Part shown: piece by piece, positions 26,324 through 35,700 of the stretch
How positions within the stretch are numbered: position 1 is the stretch's first letter
Layout: every line of letters starts with the position of its first letter
From: Leptolyngbya subtilissima AS-A7
GTDB lineage: Bacteria > Cyanobacteriota > Cyanobacteriia > Phormidesmidales > Phormidesmidaceae
Length of the DNA stretch: 64,000 nt
NCBI RefSeq assembly: GCF_039962255.1
Contig: NZ_JAMPKY010000001.1
Location: 124,001-188,000, forward strand
Direction of reading: 5' to 3'
Made by a program: the position numbers and the translations under genes
Notes under the pieces: generated by a model
The model's database searches: none
What the model was told of the DNA's origin: nothing
The model's input: only the letters and a program-made list of their open reading frames with translations

Positions 26324-27617
26324 CTGCTTTCTCCTTCGGCACAAAATTGGGCTTCGAGTCGGCGTTCAACAGGGGACGATGGGCTGTTTTTCGTCCGTAT
26401 TTACTGATATCCAGGTTGCTTCTACAGATCTTTCGAACAACATCTTCCACCTGCGCTTCCCAACTTTTTGAGTACGAAAAGAATTGTTCTCTCAGAGCCA
26501 GAGCGTTTTTTTGCTTTTGCCGATAAAACTCTTTGTCCGTTGCCAGCTTCAAGATAGCGTTCAAATAATCGTCTACGTTGTCAGGGGCAACTTCCACCGC
26601 TGCATCTCTGACTACAGATAATGCTGGGCAAACAGGAGATGTGACAATTGGTTTTCCCATAATGACGCCCTCGGCAACAACCTTGTTGAATCCTTCAACA
26701 AAATCTTTAGTTGTTGGAACAGCAATAACATGGGACATTTCATACATCTTGCGAAGCTTATTGCGATCGCAGTGCCCATGGAGAACAAATTGCTTCTCAA
26801 TGCCGGCTTCCAAAGCAGCCGCTTTAAGCTTTTCTACCTGACTACCAGTACCGCAAATGTTGAAAACACAGTTAGGATTGGTCAGGATAAATCTTTTCGC
26901 AACCTCTAAAAGTAAGTAGATGCCTTTGCTTGATTCCACTCTGCCAGCAAACAAAACCTGAAATTTCTCAGATTCAGTATCGTAATTTCGGCTCTTGATG
27001 TCGTCAAGAAACTCTTTTCTATAGGCAGGAACAAACGTCCGAATAGGGCGGCTGCGACCATTGGTAATTTTGATGATCTGATCTTTAATGTCTTCAGAGA
27101 CGACGCAAATCTCTACACAGCCGTACCGAAAGAACCAGCTATTCAGCTTTTGAATAATTTGCTGCACAGTGCTAGGCCGCTTGTATTTGGGCCATAAAGT
27201 GCAGTGAATTGTGGGAATAACCTTAATGCCAAATAAAGGAAGAATACCTAGTAGGAACCAAAAGGTTCTGTCTTCAGTAACGATTAAAATATCAGCCTTG
27301 AAGAGAATTACTGAAAAAATCAGTCTCAATCCTGACCAAAGCTGACCAGCGAAGTAGGCCATGCTACTTCTGGATTGATGTTTTAGAGATCTAAATTCAA
27401 TTTTAAAGTCATTATCTTGAATGAGGCCTTTCTTGTCTCTTGACGAAATAAGCCAAGATTTTGCATTGAATTTTTTGGCTAATTCATAAAAATGTTGAGC
27501 GTAGGTGATTGCAAAGTGAGAAGGATCATCTTGCCCTAAAACCCAATGCATATACACGCTCGTAGCGTCTACAGGGGCTGAAGAATATACTAGTTTTAAC
27601 TGTTTAGCAGAGTTCAT
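26289..27617 (-). CDS. glycosyltransferase family 4 (GT-B)
   Basis: 442 residues from the ATG at 27617 (MNSAKQLKLVYSS). The C-terminal half is the GT4/Glycos_transf_1 domain: VLFAGRVESSKGIYLLLEVAK, FNICGTGSQVEKLK, FVLHGHCDRNKLRKMY and the donor-binding VAEGVIMGKPIVTS, which contains a variant of the usual ExFG..EAMA region. The N-terminal half is a Rossmann-like acceptor domain. It probably transfers a sugar from a nucleotide donor to a glycan or lipid; no sugar-nucleotide genes adjoin, so the product is unknown. The A+T-rich composition and the isolated position hint at horizontal acquisition. Confidence 0.9.
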   Translation of the reverse strand: MNSAKQLKLVYSSAPVDATSVYMHWVLGQDDPSHFAITYAQHFYELAKKFNAKSWLISSRDKKGLIQDNDFKIEFRSLKHQSRSSMAYFAGQLWSGLRLIFSVILFKADILIVTEDRTFWFLLGILPLFGIKVIPTIHCTLWPKYKRPSTVQQIIQKLNSWFFRYGCVEICVVSEDIKDQIIKITNGRSRPIRTFVPAYRKEFLDDIKSRNYDTESEKFQVLFAGRVESSKGIYLLLEVAKRFILTNPNCVFNICGTGSQVEKLKAAALEAGIEKQFVLHGHCDRNKLRKMYEMSHVIAVPTTKDFVEGFNKVVAEGVIMGKPIVTSPVCPALSVVRDAAVEVAPDNVDDYLNAILKLATDKEFYRQKQKNALALREQFFSYSKSWEAQVEDVVRKICRSNLDISKYGRKTAHRPLLNADSKPNFVPKEKAAKTLVGLDKVL

Positions 27618-28153
27618 AGTTAGCAGTGGGGGCAGTTGTGTTGAGGGTTTCTGTACCAATCGCCACACAGCGTCTTGTGTGTTATCTCAATGACATTTAG
27701 AACTAATATGGCGGCTTGCAACCTGGCGGAATTAGCATGCCGACTTTTTGAGGGTTTTATCTATATATTTGAGTTCTTATCAAATAAGATGAGCGCTGAA
27801 TCATATCGAGCTTGAAACTATTGATAGTCAAGCTCAATGATATATAAAGCCGCCGAGCGAGCCATACGCCTTTAGATAGGCTTTAATGCCTAGTTTTGAC
27901 AGAACTATTCCTGGTTTTATTAAGCTAAGTTGAAGATAGTGAGTCTAGCTTTGCGATCGCGAACTAGAGCACTAAAGGAAATCTCAGTTTTTGGTTTTGC
28001 CAACGTCCTGTATTTCAACACTCCGGGCGGTTCTTAATGGCCAACGGCAGAATGCAAACTTTACCCTCTGCTGCCCTGGCTTGGTTAAGAAGAGATTATG
28101 GTTGCAGTGGTTGCTCGGAAAACGGTCAGCCTATTGGTATTTACGCATATAAC
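27618..28153. other. A+T-rich intergenic region with hairpins
   Basis: No coding frame is supportable. A hairpin GAGCTTG(AA)ACTAT / ATAGTCAAGCTC with a two-base loop lies at 27808-27835, and AAAGCC/GGCTTT pairs flank 27846-27885. The upper part should hold the promoter of the glycosyltransferase gene; the rest is unexplained. Confidence 0.4.
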
Positions 28154-28192
28154 AAATAGACCAGAGTGAATGCTATTCGCCCTGGTCTATTT
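28154..28192. terminator. hairpin downstream of the M17 peptidase gene
   Basis: An 18-bp stem (AAATAGACCAG... with its complement ending CTGGTCTATTT), one mismatch, one wobble and a three-base loop. It lies about 100 bases past the peptidase stop on the minus strand and is followed there by TTTGTT, so it probably ends that transcript. Confidence 0.6.
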
Positions 28193-28292
28193 GAGGTTAA
28201 AAAGCTAAGCTACAGAGCCGCTAAGAGGTGGCTAGACGAGCCTCCTGGCCCTCTACACTCCACTACGCTCATTACAATGCCAAAGTTTCAGG

Positions 28293-29645
28293 CTAGCCAT
28301 TTGCCACTGTCTGTCGAATTAATTCAAACATTGCCCGCATGCCCATTGCCTCGCCGCCTTCGGGCCGACCGGGCAGGCTGCGCACGTTCCAGGCCATTAG
28401 ATCGAGGTGTACCCAGGGAATCTCAGGCCGGATGAACTCCTGCAAAAACAGAGCAGCGGTAATTGACCCGCCAAAGGAGCTGTTCGAGATATTGGAGAGG
28501 TCGGCCACGGAGCTATCGATCATGTTGCGGTAGGGCTGGTGCAGGGGCAACTGCCAGAGGGGGTCATCGACGGCTAGGCCACAGGTCAGCAGCGTATTGG
28601 CTAGCTCGGGTCGGTTGCTAAAGCAAGCGGGTAGCTCAGTGCCCAGGGCAATGCGGGCTGCCCCGGTGAGGGTGGCAAAATCGACTACCAGTTGGGGGCC
28701 GGGTTCTTCGCACACGGCTTCCCAGAGGGCATCGGCCAGCACCAGGCGACCCTCGGCGTCGGTGTTACCAACTTCCACCGTTAGCCCCCGACGGGAGGGC
28801 ACCACATCTAGGGGGTGAAGGGCATTGCCGGCGATGCTGTTCTCAACCGCCGGAATGAGCACCCGCAGGCGCACGGGCAGATGGAGACCCATGATCATCT
28901 CGGCGAGGCCAAGGGCGTTGGCGGCACCGCCCATGTCTTTTTTCATCAGCTTCATGCCGGCGGCGGGCTTGATGTCGAGACCGCCCGTGTCAAAGCAGAC
29001 GCCTTTGCCTACCAGGGTGACTTTGGGAGCATCGGGGTTGCCCCAGGTGATGTCGAGCAGTCGGGGAGCCTGAGTATAGGCGCGCCCCACGGCGTGAATC
29101 ATGGGGTAGTTTTGCTCAATCAGCTCATCGCCAACCAGGGTAGTGAGGTTGGCAAGGTGGCGATCGCACAGTTTCTGAGCCGCTGCCTGAAGCTGCTCTG
29201 GCCCCATGTCGCCTGCGGGGGTCGTGATCAGATCGCGCACTAGGGTGGTGGCCGCCACAGTGGTGGTGACGTAGGCAGTGTCGGCACCAGCCGGGGGCAC
29301 AAGCTCTGCCGCCGGAGGAGGGGACTGGCGCTTGTAGGGGGTAAAGCTATAGCGGCCCAGGCACCAGCCCAGCCAGAGCTTGGTGGCTGTGGCAGCGGGC
29401 CACTCATCGGCGAGGGTGTAGGTATGGGGTGGCAGGGTTTTGGCCAGGTTTCCCAACGTCCAAGTGTCGACCGGGTCGGGTTTGCTCACCAGAACTTTAG
29501 CCAGGTTACCCTCGGGCCCGGGCACTAGGCAGACGGTACTAGGGTCGGCCTTGAACCCTGTGGCCTGGGCCCAAGCTTGGCCGTCGGCGTGGTCTTTGGC
29601 AAGGTCGGTCTGATTTACCAGGTAGATGGGAATCGGCGTTGACAA
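28293..29645 (-). CDS. leucyl aminopeptidase family (M17) metallopeptidase
   Basis: About 450 residues. The catalytic C-terminal domain carries the M17 two-metal motifs: VGKGVCFDTGGLDIKP, MKLMKKDMGGAA and the signature NTDAEGRLVLADAL. It removes N-terminal residues from peptides in the cytosol. The N-terminal domain is short and divergent, closer to PepB-like or unclassified M17 members than to standard PepA, so I give no symbol. No ATG starts the frame; the TTG at 29645 has GGAGG eight bases ahead and is preferred to the TTG at 29678. An M20 amidohydrolase gene lies upstream on the same strand. Confidence 0.9.
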   Translation of the reverse strand: MSTPIPIYLVNQTDLAKDHADGQAWAQATGFKADPSTVCLVPGPEGNLAKVLVSKPDPVDTWTLGNLAKTLPPHTYTLADEWPAATATKLWLGWCLGRYSFTPYKRQSPPPAAELVPPAGADTAYVTTTVAATTLVRDLITTPAGDMGPEQLQAAAQKLCDRHLANLTTLVGDELIEQNYPMIHAVGRAYTQAPRLLDITWGNPDAPKVTLVGKGVCFDTGGLDIKPAAGMKLMKKDMGGAANALGLAEMIMGLHLPVRLRVLIPAVENSIAGNALHPLDVVPSRRGLTVEVGNTDAEGRLVLADALWEAVCEEPGPQLVVDFATLTGAARIALGTELPACFSNRPELANTLLTCGLAVDDPLWQLPLHQPYRNMIDSSVADLSNISNSSFGGSITAALFLQEFIRPEIPWVHLDLMAWNVRSLPGRPEGGEAMGMRAMFELIRQTVANG

Positions 29646-29707
29646 CGTTACATCCTCCAGGGGTGGCACCCAAACCAATTAGTCTATCGAAGTTTTGGCC
29701 TGGGGGT

Positions 29708-29735
29708 AAGGCTCAGCCCGCGCGGGCCTAGCCTT
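29708..29735. terminator. hairpin between M20 and M17 genes
   Basis: AAGGCT...AGCCTT outer stem and GCCCGC/GCGGGC inner stem with a two-base internal loop, between the stop of the M20 gene and the start of the M17 gene. There is no T run, so termination is uncertain. Confidence 0.4.
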
Positions 29736-29774
29736 GGGCCAAGGCAAGTATTTAGATGTGTTTAAACGGGGTTT

Positions 29775-30971
29775 CTAGCTACCCGGCGCCTGGGGCGCTA
29801 GCTGCCAGTAGCGGTAGCTGGCGTAGGCCATGGTGAGCACTCCAGCGGCGATCGCCGACTCATCCACTTCAAACTTAGGGTGGTGTAGTGGGTAGTTGAT
29901 AGGGCGATCGGTAAAGCCTACCCCTAGGCGAAACATCGTGCCTGGGGCGTGCTCTAAATACAGCGAAAAGTCCTCGGCCCCTAGGGATGGCTCGTGGATA
30001 ATTTGCAGATACTCGTTGCCTAGAACCTCACTGACACAGCGGGCGGTGAGCTCGGTCAGGGTGGGGTCATTGAGCACCGAGGGCACTCCACGGCGATAGT
30101 TGATTTCGTACTTGGCTCCGTAGGGCTGGCACACCCCCGCGACGATCGACTCAATCCACTGGGGCAGGTGGTTGCGGGTGTCGGGATGGAGCGATCGCAC
30201 CGTGCCCAGAAGCTTCACCGTATCGGCAATTACGTTGGGGGCTCGCCCGCCCTGAATTTGGCCAATCGTCAGCACAATGGGATGAAGTGGGTTCTGGGTG
30301 CGGCTGATGGCCTGCTGTAAGGTCGTAATCACCTGCGATGCGATCCAGATGGCATCGATCGCCTCGTGGGGCCGTGCCCCGTGGCCCGATTCCCCCACAA
30401 TAATAATTTCCAGATCATCGGCGGCGGCGGTGAGCGCCCCGTAGCGAATGCCAATAGTCCGCGCTGGCACCGTGGGGTAGGCGTGCAGCCCTAAAATAGC
30501 TGCGACCCCGGCCATTACCCCGTCCTCAATCATCCAGCGGGCACCCTGGGCAGTTTCTTCAGCAGGCTGAAACAAGAACCGCGTGGTGCCCGGCAGCGGC
30601 AGGCCCAGCTGAGCCAGCACCATAGCTGTGCCCAGGCCCACTGTTGTATGTACATCGTGGCCGCAGGCATGCATCATGCCCGACTGGTTCGAAGCAAAGG
30701 GCAGGTTAACCCGTTCGGCAATGGGCAATGCATCCATATCAGCCCGGATTGCCAAAATTCTAGGGTCACCATTGCCCGGCAGCTCAGCAACTACCCCGGT
30801 TTTGCCCACCAGCTCCTGCACCCGCAGCCCGCAGGAGGAAAGCACCCCCGCTACATAGGCTGCGGTTTTATACTCCTGTCCGCTGAGCTCAGGGTGGCTA
30901 TGCAAGTGGCGGCGAATCTCTATCAGGCGAGGCGAAATCGCCTCAACAATCGATTTAATCTGGCTCAGCAT
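29775..30971 (-). CDS. M20 family amidohydrolase
   Basis: 398 residues, typical for the M20D amidohydrolase branch (N-acyl-amino-acid or indole-acetyl-amino-acid hydrolases). Motifs: RRHLHSHPELSGQE near the N-terminus, RADMDALPI, MHACGHDVHT (metal ligands), FQPAEE (catalytic Glu pair), SGHGARPHEAIDAI in the dimerisation domain and PSLGAEDFS near the C-terminus. It should hydrolyse an N-acyl or amide bond of an amino acid conjugate in the cytosol using two metal ions. The exact substrate cannot be told by eye. Same strand as the M17 peptidase, 129 bases apart. Confidence 0.94.
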   Translation of the reverse strand: MLSQIKSIVEAISPRLIEIRRHLHSHPELSGQEYKTAAYVAGVLSSCGLRVQELVGKTGVVAELPGNGDPRILAIRADMDALPIAERVNLPFASNQSGMMHACGHDVHTTVGLGTAMVLAQLGLPLPGTTRFLFQPAEETAQGARWMIEDGVMAGVAAILGLHAYPTVPARTIGIRYGALTAAADDLEIIIVGESGHGARPHEAIDAIWIASQVITTLQQAISRTQNPLHPIVLTIGQIQGGRAPNVIADTVKLLGTVRSLHPDTRNHLPQWIESIVAGVCQPYGAKYEINYRRGVPSVLNDPTLTELTARCVSEVLGNEYLQIIHEPSLGAEDFSLYLEHAPGTMFRLGVGFTDRPINYPLHHPKFEVDESAIAAGVLTMAYASYRYWQLAPQAPGS

Positions 30972-31096
30972 GGGTTAGCACTGTCGGTAATGGCCACGTT
31001 TAGCCTAAAACAGGCCGGTTCTGATGTAACATACCGCACCAACCCGTTAGACTGGTTGCCCATTGACAGCCAATGTATCCCTAGGCGAGCCAAATT

Positions 31097-32500
31097 CTAT
31101 TTGACAGGAGGAATAAACGGGTCGTCAGGTTGGGAACCACCCCCGCCGACCCCGCCGCCGTTACCAACGCCATTGCCCCCGCCGTTCTCGGAACCGTTGC
31201 CAACGCCGTTGCCATTACCGTTTCCACCGGCGTTGTTGTTGCCAGGGTCACCGCCTACACCGACACCGACGCCGTTATTGCCGTTGCCGCCGTTACCGTT
31301 GCCGCCGTTACCGTTGCCGTTGCCGGGGTCACCGCCCACACCGACACCGACACCGTTATTGCCGTTGCCAACGCCGTTGCCATTGCCATTTCCACCAGCG
31401 TTGTTGTTGCCGGGGTCACCGCCTACACCGACACCGACACCGTTATTGCCGTTGTTGCCTCTTGGATCGACACCTACACCCACACCGATGCCGCCGCCGC
31501 CAACCCCAATGCCTATGCTGCCGCCGTTATTACCAAAATCACCCCCTCCGGCGATCGGAGGTTGATTAAGACTCGGGTCAGGCGCAGGGGTATTAACCAC
31601 CTCAGTCGGGAACTGAGAAGGGGTAGGAGAAACCCCAGCCGTAGCTGGAGATGGCAGCAGGTTTTGGTCAGTGATAATCTGACCATTGCTATCTATGCCA
31701 ATCAGGGCTGGGTTCAGAGTGATGCTTTCGGAAAAAGGCACCTGCTCTGACAGAGCTTCTAAAGTCTCTTCGCGTACGGCCTCCAGGGCAGGCCCTAGGG
31801 GAGACTCAGCATTTGGATTGTCGAGCTCTAACCCCTCAACCAGCGGGCTGGTTTGGTAGAACGTGGGCAGGTCAAACTCAACCACCTGCACCTGATTATT
31901 TTGGATTAGGGCCATTTGGCCGCCGTAGAGGGCGTATTCGGTGGCGCTACAGTCGGCAACGCCTTCGCCGCAGCTGCTGGTAGTGATGGTCATGGGCCCG
32001 GCGGGGTTATTGGTGAGGGCCATAACCAGGGTCAGGTCGCTTTCTGGCACGTAGCGCACAACCACCGCTGAGCCCTGAATGCCTGTAACGGCACTAGGAG
32101 TTTGAATATTGGTACGGCCCTGCCCCGGCGGGATCAGCAGCAGAACGGTGCCGTTAGTGAGTCGAAAATTGCGCGTGTTGGGCACAAACCGAAAGGTAGC
32201 TCGCTCCCCAACCCGTGCCAGCGATCCATCGTTGAAGCGCAGGTCAGCCTGGGACGATGCGGCGGTGCGCAGGGCATCCCCGAGGGCTAAAAAGTCTGAC
32301 ATTCTCGCCGCCCGAGCCTGCCGTCCTCGAGGAATGAACTCAACTCGATTGCGTAGGGCTTCGACTTCGGCTCGGGTGAGGGTCACACTGGCTTGGGCTG
32401 GCAAACCCGCCAGCACGATCGCCACCAGAGAGGCTAGCCCGGTAATTTGAGTGGCTAGACGTCGGTGGCTCCGACGATAAAATTTACCGACGTTCAGCAT
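31097..32500 (-). CDS. FecR-domain protein with Gly/Asn-rich repeats
   Basis: 467 residues with a signal peptide (LASLVAIVLAGLPAQA, cleavage near residue 38). Residues 40-180 are a FecR-like beta domain: VEFIPRGRQARAARMSDFLALGDALRTA, the ARVGERATFRF segment, LTNGTVLLLIPPGQG and VTGIQGSAVVVRY. This domain is common in cyanobacterial exported proteins of unknown role. Residues about 300-455 are almost entirely Gly and Asn, built on units of the type NNGVGVGVGGDPGN. The segment probably forms a flexible or adhesive surface tail. Exported; partner unknown. Confidence 0.88.
   Translation of the reverse strand: MLNVGKFYRRSHRRLATQITGLASLVAIVLAGLPAQASVTLTRAEVEALRNRVEFIPRGRQARAARMSDFLALGDALRTAASSQADLRFNDGSLARVGERATFRFVPNTRNFRLTNGTVLLLIPPGQGRTNIQTPSAVTGIQGSAVVVRYVPESDLTLVMALTNNPAGPMTITTSSCGEGVADCSATEYALYGGQMALIQNNQVQVVEFDLPTFYQTSPLVEGLELDNPNAESPLGPALEAVREETLEALSEQVPFSESITLNPALIGIDSNGQIITDQNLLPSPATAGVSPTPSQFPTEVVNTPAPDPSLNQPPIAGGGDFGNNGGSIGIGVGGGGIGVGVGVDPRGNNGNNGVGVGVGGDPGNNNAGGNGNGNGVGNGNNGVGVGVGGDPGNGNGNGGNGNGGNGNNGVGVGVGGDPGNNNAGGNGNGNGVGNGSENGGGNGVGNGGGVGGGGSQPDDPFIPPVK
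31190..31460. repeat. imperfect repeat of about 90 bp inside the FecR-domain gene
   Basis: Two long copies (about 31199-31287 and 31368-31457) and a partial middle copy (about 31321-31368) encode the Gly/Asn-rich units. Copies differ mainly at third codon positions. Confidence 0.8.
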
Positions 32501-32739
32501 GGCACAACCGCAGTAACAGCTTCTTAGGGTTTGAATGCTCTGGGCCAGGCAGCAGTGCGCTGGGAAGGAGCAGTTATTGACAACACTAGGAACACGACCA
32601 GTTCCGCTAACGACAATCAGGGGACCCTACGTATTTCTACAGTCTTGTGATAACAGATCCGTAAGAAAGTTATAAAGTGCCTGACCGACATTTTACTTCA
32701 TCTTCATATACACATTACTTGATAAGTGCACAAGGTTCT

Positions 32740-35700
32740 TTACAGGGTGACAGGCGCTATGGGCTCTATTGTCGGGTCGTGGCCTCCCACCTGGTTAGTG
32801 CGCAATACCCACAGGCTAGCTCCGTAGCGGAGGCAGAGCTGGGTTATGGTGTCGCTGGCTTTGCGAGGCAGCATGGTGCGCCAGCTCAACAGTCCACGGC
32901 CCACGGTTTGAAGCGGAAAATCTGACAGGTTGCTGCCCAAAGATTCTCGCTCGTCGGCCCAATCGGCTCGGGCGCTGCCAAATGGCAGAAGTTTTTGCTG
33001 AAGGTGGCGGCGCAGGTCAAGCAACTGTTGAAACTGCTGGGCCTGATCGGGGTTGTTGGCCTCCCAAGCTTTTAGGGTGGTTCGGTGGGCGATGACCGCG
33101 GCCTCTAGATGGGCGGCGCTGGCGTACATGGCCTGGTTGGAATCTTGGGCGCAGTTGTTGGCAGGGCCGACGTAGGTAACGCCGGTGCCGTCGCCGGTGC
33201 GGTAGCGGGCGGTCATGAGCTCTAGCTCGATACGCAGATCGTCGAGGGCGGCCCAGACGGCTCCATTGAAATCAAAGGGCTCGGTGTAGGCGGGCAGCTT
33301 GATCAAAATGTCGGAGACGGGACGGGTGCCCAAAAATCCCCACTGGCGATCGCCCATGTACTTTGACCAGTCGAGGGTGCCCGCCACCAGCCCGCGTCGG
33401 TTATGGGTGTAGACCTGGTGATAATGGATATCGAACTGTAGCTCCTGGGTGAGCGGCTCGCGCGCCACGGTGGCGATGCCGTAGGCAAAGTGACCAAAGT
33501 AAACCGGGCCTCGGGCGGCGGGCTCGCGTTTTTGGCCGCCGATACCACCGTAGACATGCACCAGCAGGGCCTGGTCACCCTCTTGCCATTCGGCGATTGC
33601 GGCCTGCTCAGAGGGGGTTTTAGGATCGATCAGCACCGACTCGGTGGTGCCTTTTTTCTGCTCCAGGTTTTCCCATGATTCTCGGTGCAGGTGCTGCCGT
33701 CCCCGGCGGGCGCTGGCGATGGTGCGATCGGGTCGCAGTTGAAAGAGCTGACGGGGCCGCAGCGCCTGCACCACAAACTCGCCGTCGTGGGCCTGGGCGC
33801 CGTGGATGTACCAACCGGTTGAGTTGAGAGGCGATCGCTCCAAATCCCGATTGGTCGATGGCTCTATGCTATCCCCGTCGGGCACAACCTGCGGTAGTTG
33901 CACAGTTTCTTTAAGTCCGTCAAAGTTTTGAGTATCAGGGTTGTAGTGAACGACATGGTAGCGAGCGTTTGCTCCTGCCACCGGGTTCAGAAACTGCACC
34001 AGGGCGTAGTAAAGACCAGCAATTTGAATCGGCTCATTGCCAATGGTGAGGGTGAGAGAGTGGGGAGTGAGGGAGAGGGTGCTCCATTCGTCACTTGCGA
34101 TCGCCTCCACAATGACGGGGTCAGGCAGCTTGACGATAATGTCGTCAACGGGGTGAGCCCCAGCCAAAGATTCTAATGGGGTGACCAACCGCCAGTGGTT
34201 GAGGCGGGTAGGCACAATCATGCCCTCTCGGTGCGAGGCCTCGGCTTCGGCGCTGAAGTGGATGTCGCGGGTCACGGCCTGGAAGCGCTTTTTCAGCCCT
34301 GGATTGCATCGCCAGCGCAGGTGTACCCGCTGCCCCAGGTAGTGCTGGTAGGCCGGAGGCGTGTGCAATAGCTCGAACCAGACGCCCTCTAACTGGAGAC
34401 GCTCGTGGGCGTTGGGCAAAATCAGCCGCCCTAGCCAGTCGCCCACCGGGTGGTACTGGGGGGTGGGCAAGGTTTGCTGCACTGGGTAGTAGCTGGGGTG
34501 GTTAAAGGGCGCGCTCTGAAACCGGTAATAGTCGCCAGGATTGACCACCTGAATTTTTTGAATATCTAGGTATTGGCGCAGGTCGCCTGCCACAATGTCG
34601 AGGGTGAGGTCGAGGGTCTGCTGCAAGTGGCTGCGGCCATCGGGCAAAAAGGCCTGGTCGTCGAGCACGCCGCCGGGCACCTGGTGGCCCACTGGTCCTA
34701 GGCTGATGAAGCTGATTTTGCCTTTGCGCTTGGCTCGGTTCCAATAGCTCAAGGGGGCGATCGCCCAGCGCCGCGGAAACATAATTGGCCCCAGACGCTC
34801 AACCGGGTCGCGGCTGCCCACCAGGTGGTAGAGCTGCTCCGCCTCCATCACCCGCCCGTTGCCGCCAATCACCCCAGCGAGAGAAATCACCTCAATCGGG
34901 GCGCCCAAGGCCCGCTTGAGAAAGGGCACAATGCCCACGGCAATCTGCCCACCCCCGCTGTAGCCAATTAGCGTGAGGGGAATGCCCCCCTGGGCCGGGT
35001 AGCCGTTTTCTAGCAGGCTTTCGTAGACCTGCTGGGCCACCCCCTGGTTGTAGATGGGGCCAAAGCGCTGGTCGGCCGACACCGCCACAATCAAAATGTT
35101 GCGAATGTTGATGATCATCCCCACCCAGGGGCCGAGCCGCCGGGTCAAGGTTTCGACCCCGCGCCAAAAGAATGCTAGGGGACGGTTTTCGGTTAGCGAC
35201 CGGTTGAGCACCGAGTAGGAAATCAGTCCCTTGACCAGAGTGATGTCGTCGGGGAGCTTGTGATCCAACTCGTCGAGGTAGCGAGCCACGCTGGGCTGGT
35301 AGTCGGCGGTGGCCTGGCTGATGCCGTCCAGGTAGACGATGTAGCGGCGGGGCAGCTTAGTGGTGGCTCCATCGGTCTTGGGCGTCTCGGGCGGAGGAGA
35401 ACCGTCACCGTACCAACCGGCCCACCAGCCTAGAGCCTCCAGGGGAGCCAGCATGGCCCCCACCACTAAGGCGATCGCGCCAATCCAGATCAAATCAGCG
35501 AACCAGCGGGCCGGACGGCTCTGGCCATACCACTGGGTCATCAACCCTCTCAGGGGTTCTAGGCTGAGAGCAACCACCAGGGCTAGTAAACCCAAACCGC
35601 CGTAGATCCACAGCAGGGTCAACCGCCGCGATCGCGGCTTGAGCAAGGCTCCTGGCAAAGGTGTAGCACTAATACGGGCGGGCATCGCCCCCGGTAGTTC

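Noticed and set aside
28166..28435. Open frame on the + strand
   Set aside because: It lies antisense to the M17 peptidase C-terminus; the second half is only the complement of its codons.
31190..31460. Possible CRISPR array from regularly repeated sequence
   Set aside because: The repeats are in-frame coding repeats with no conserved spacer pattern.
31130..31750. Plus-strand frame rich in Ala/Val/Thr-Asp repeats
   Set aside because: It is an antisense shadow of the Gly/Asn repeats of the FecR-domain gene.
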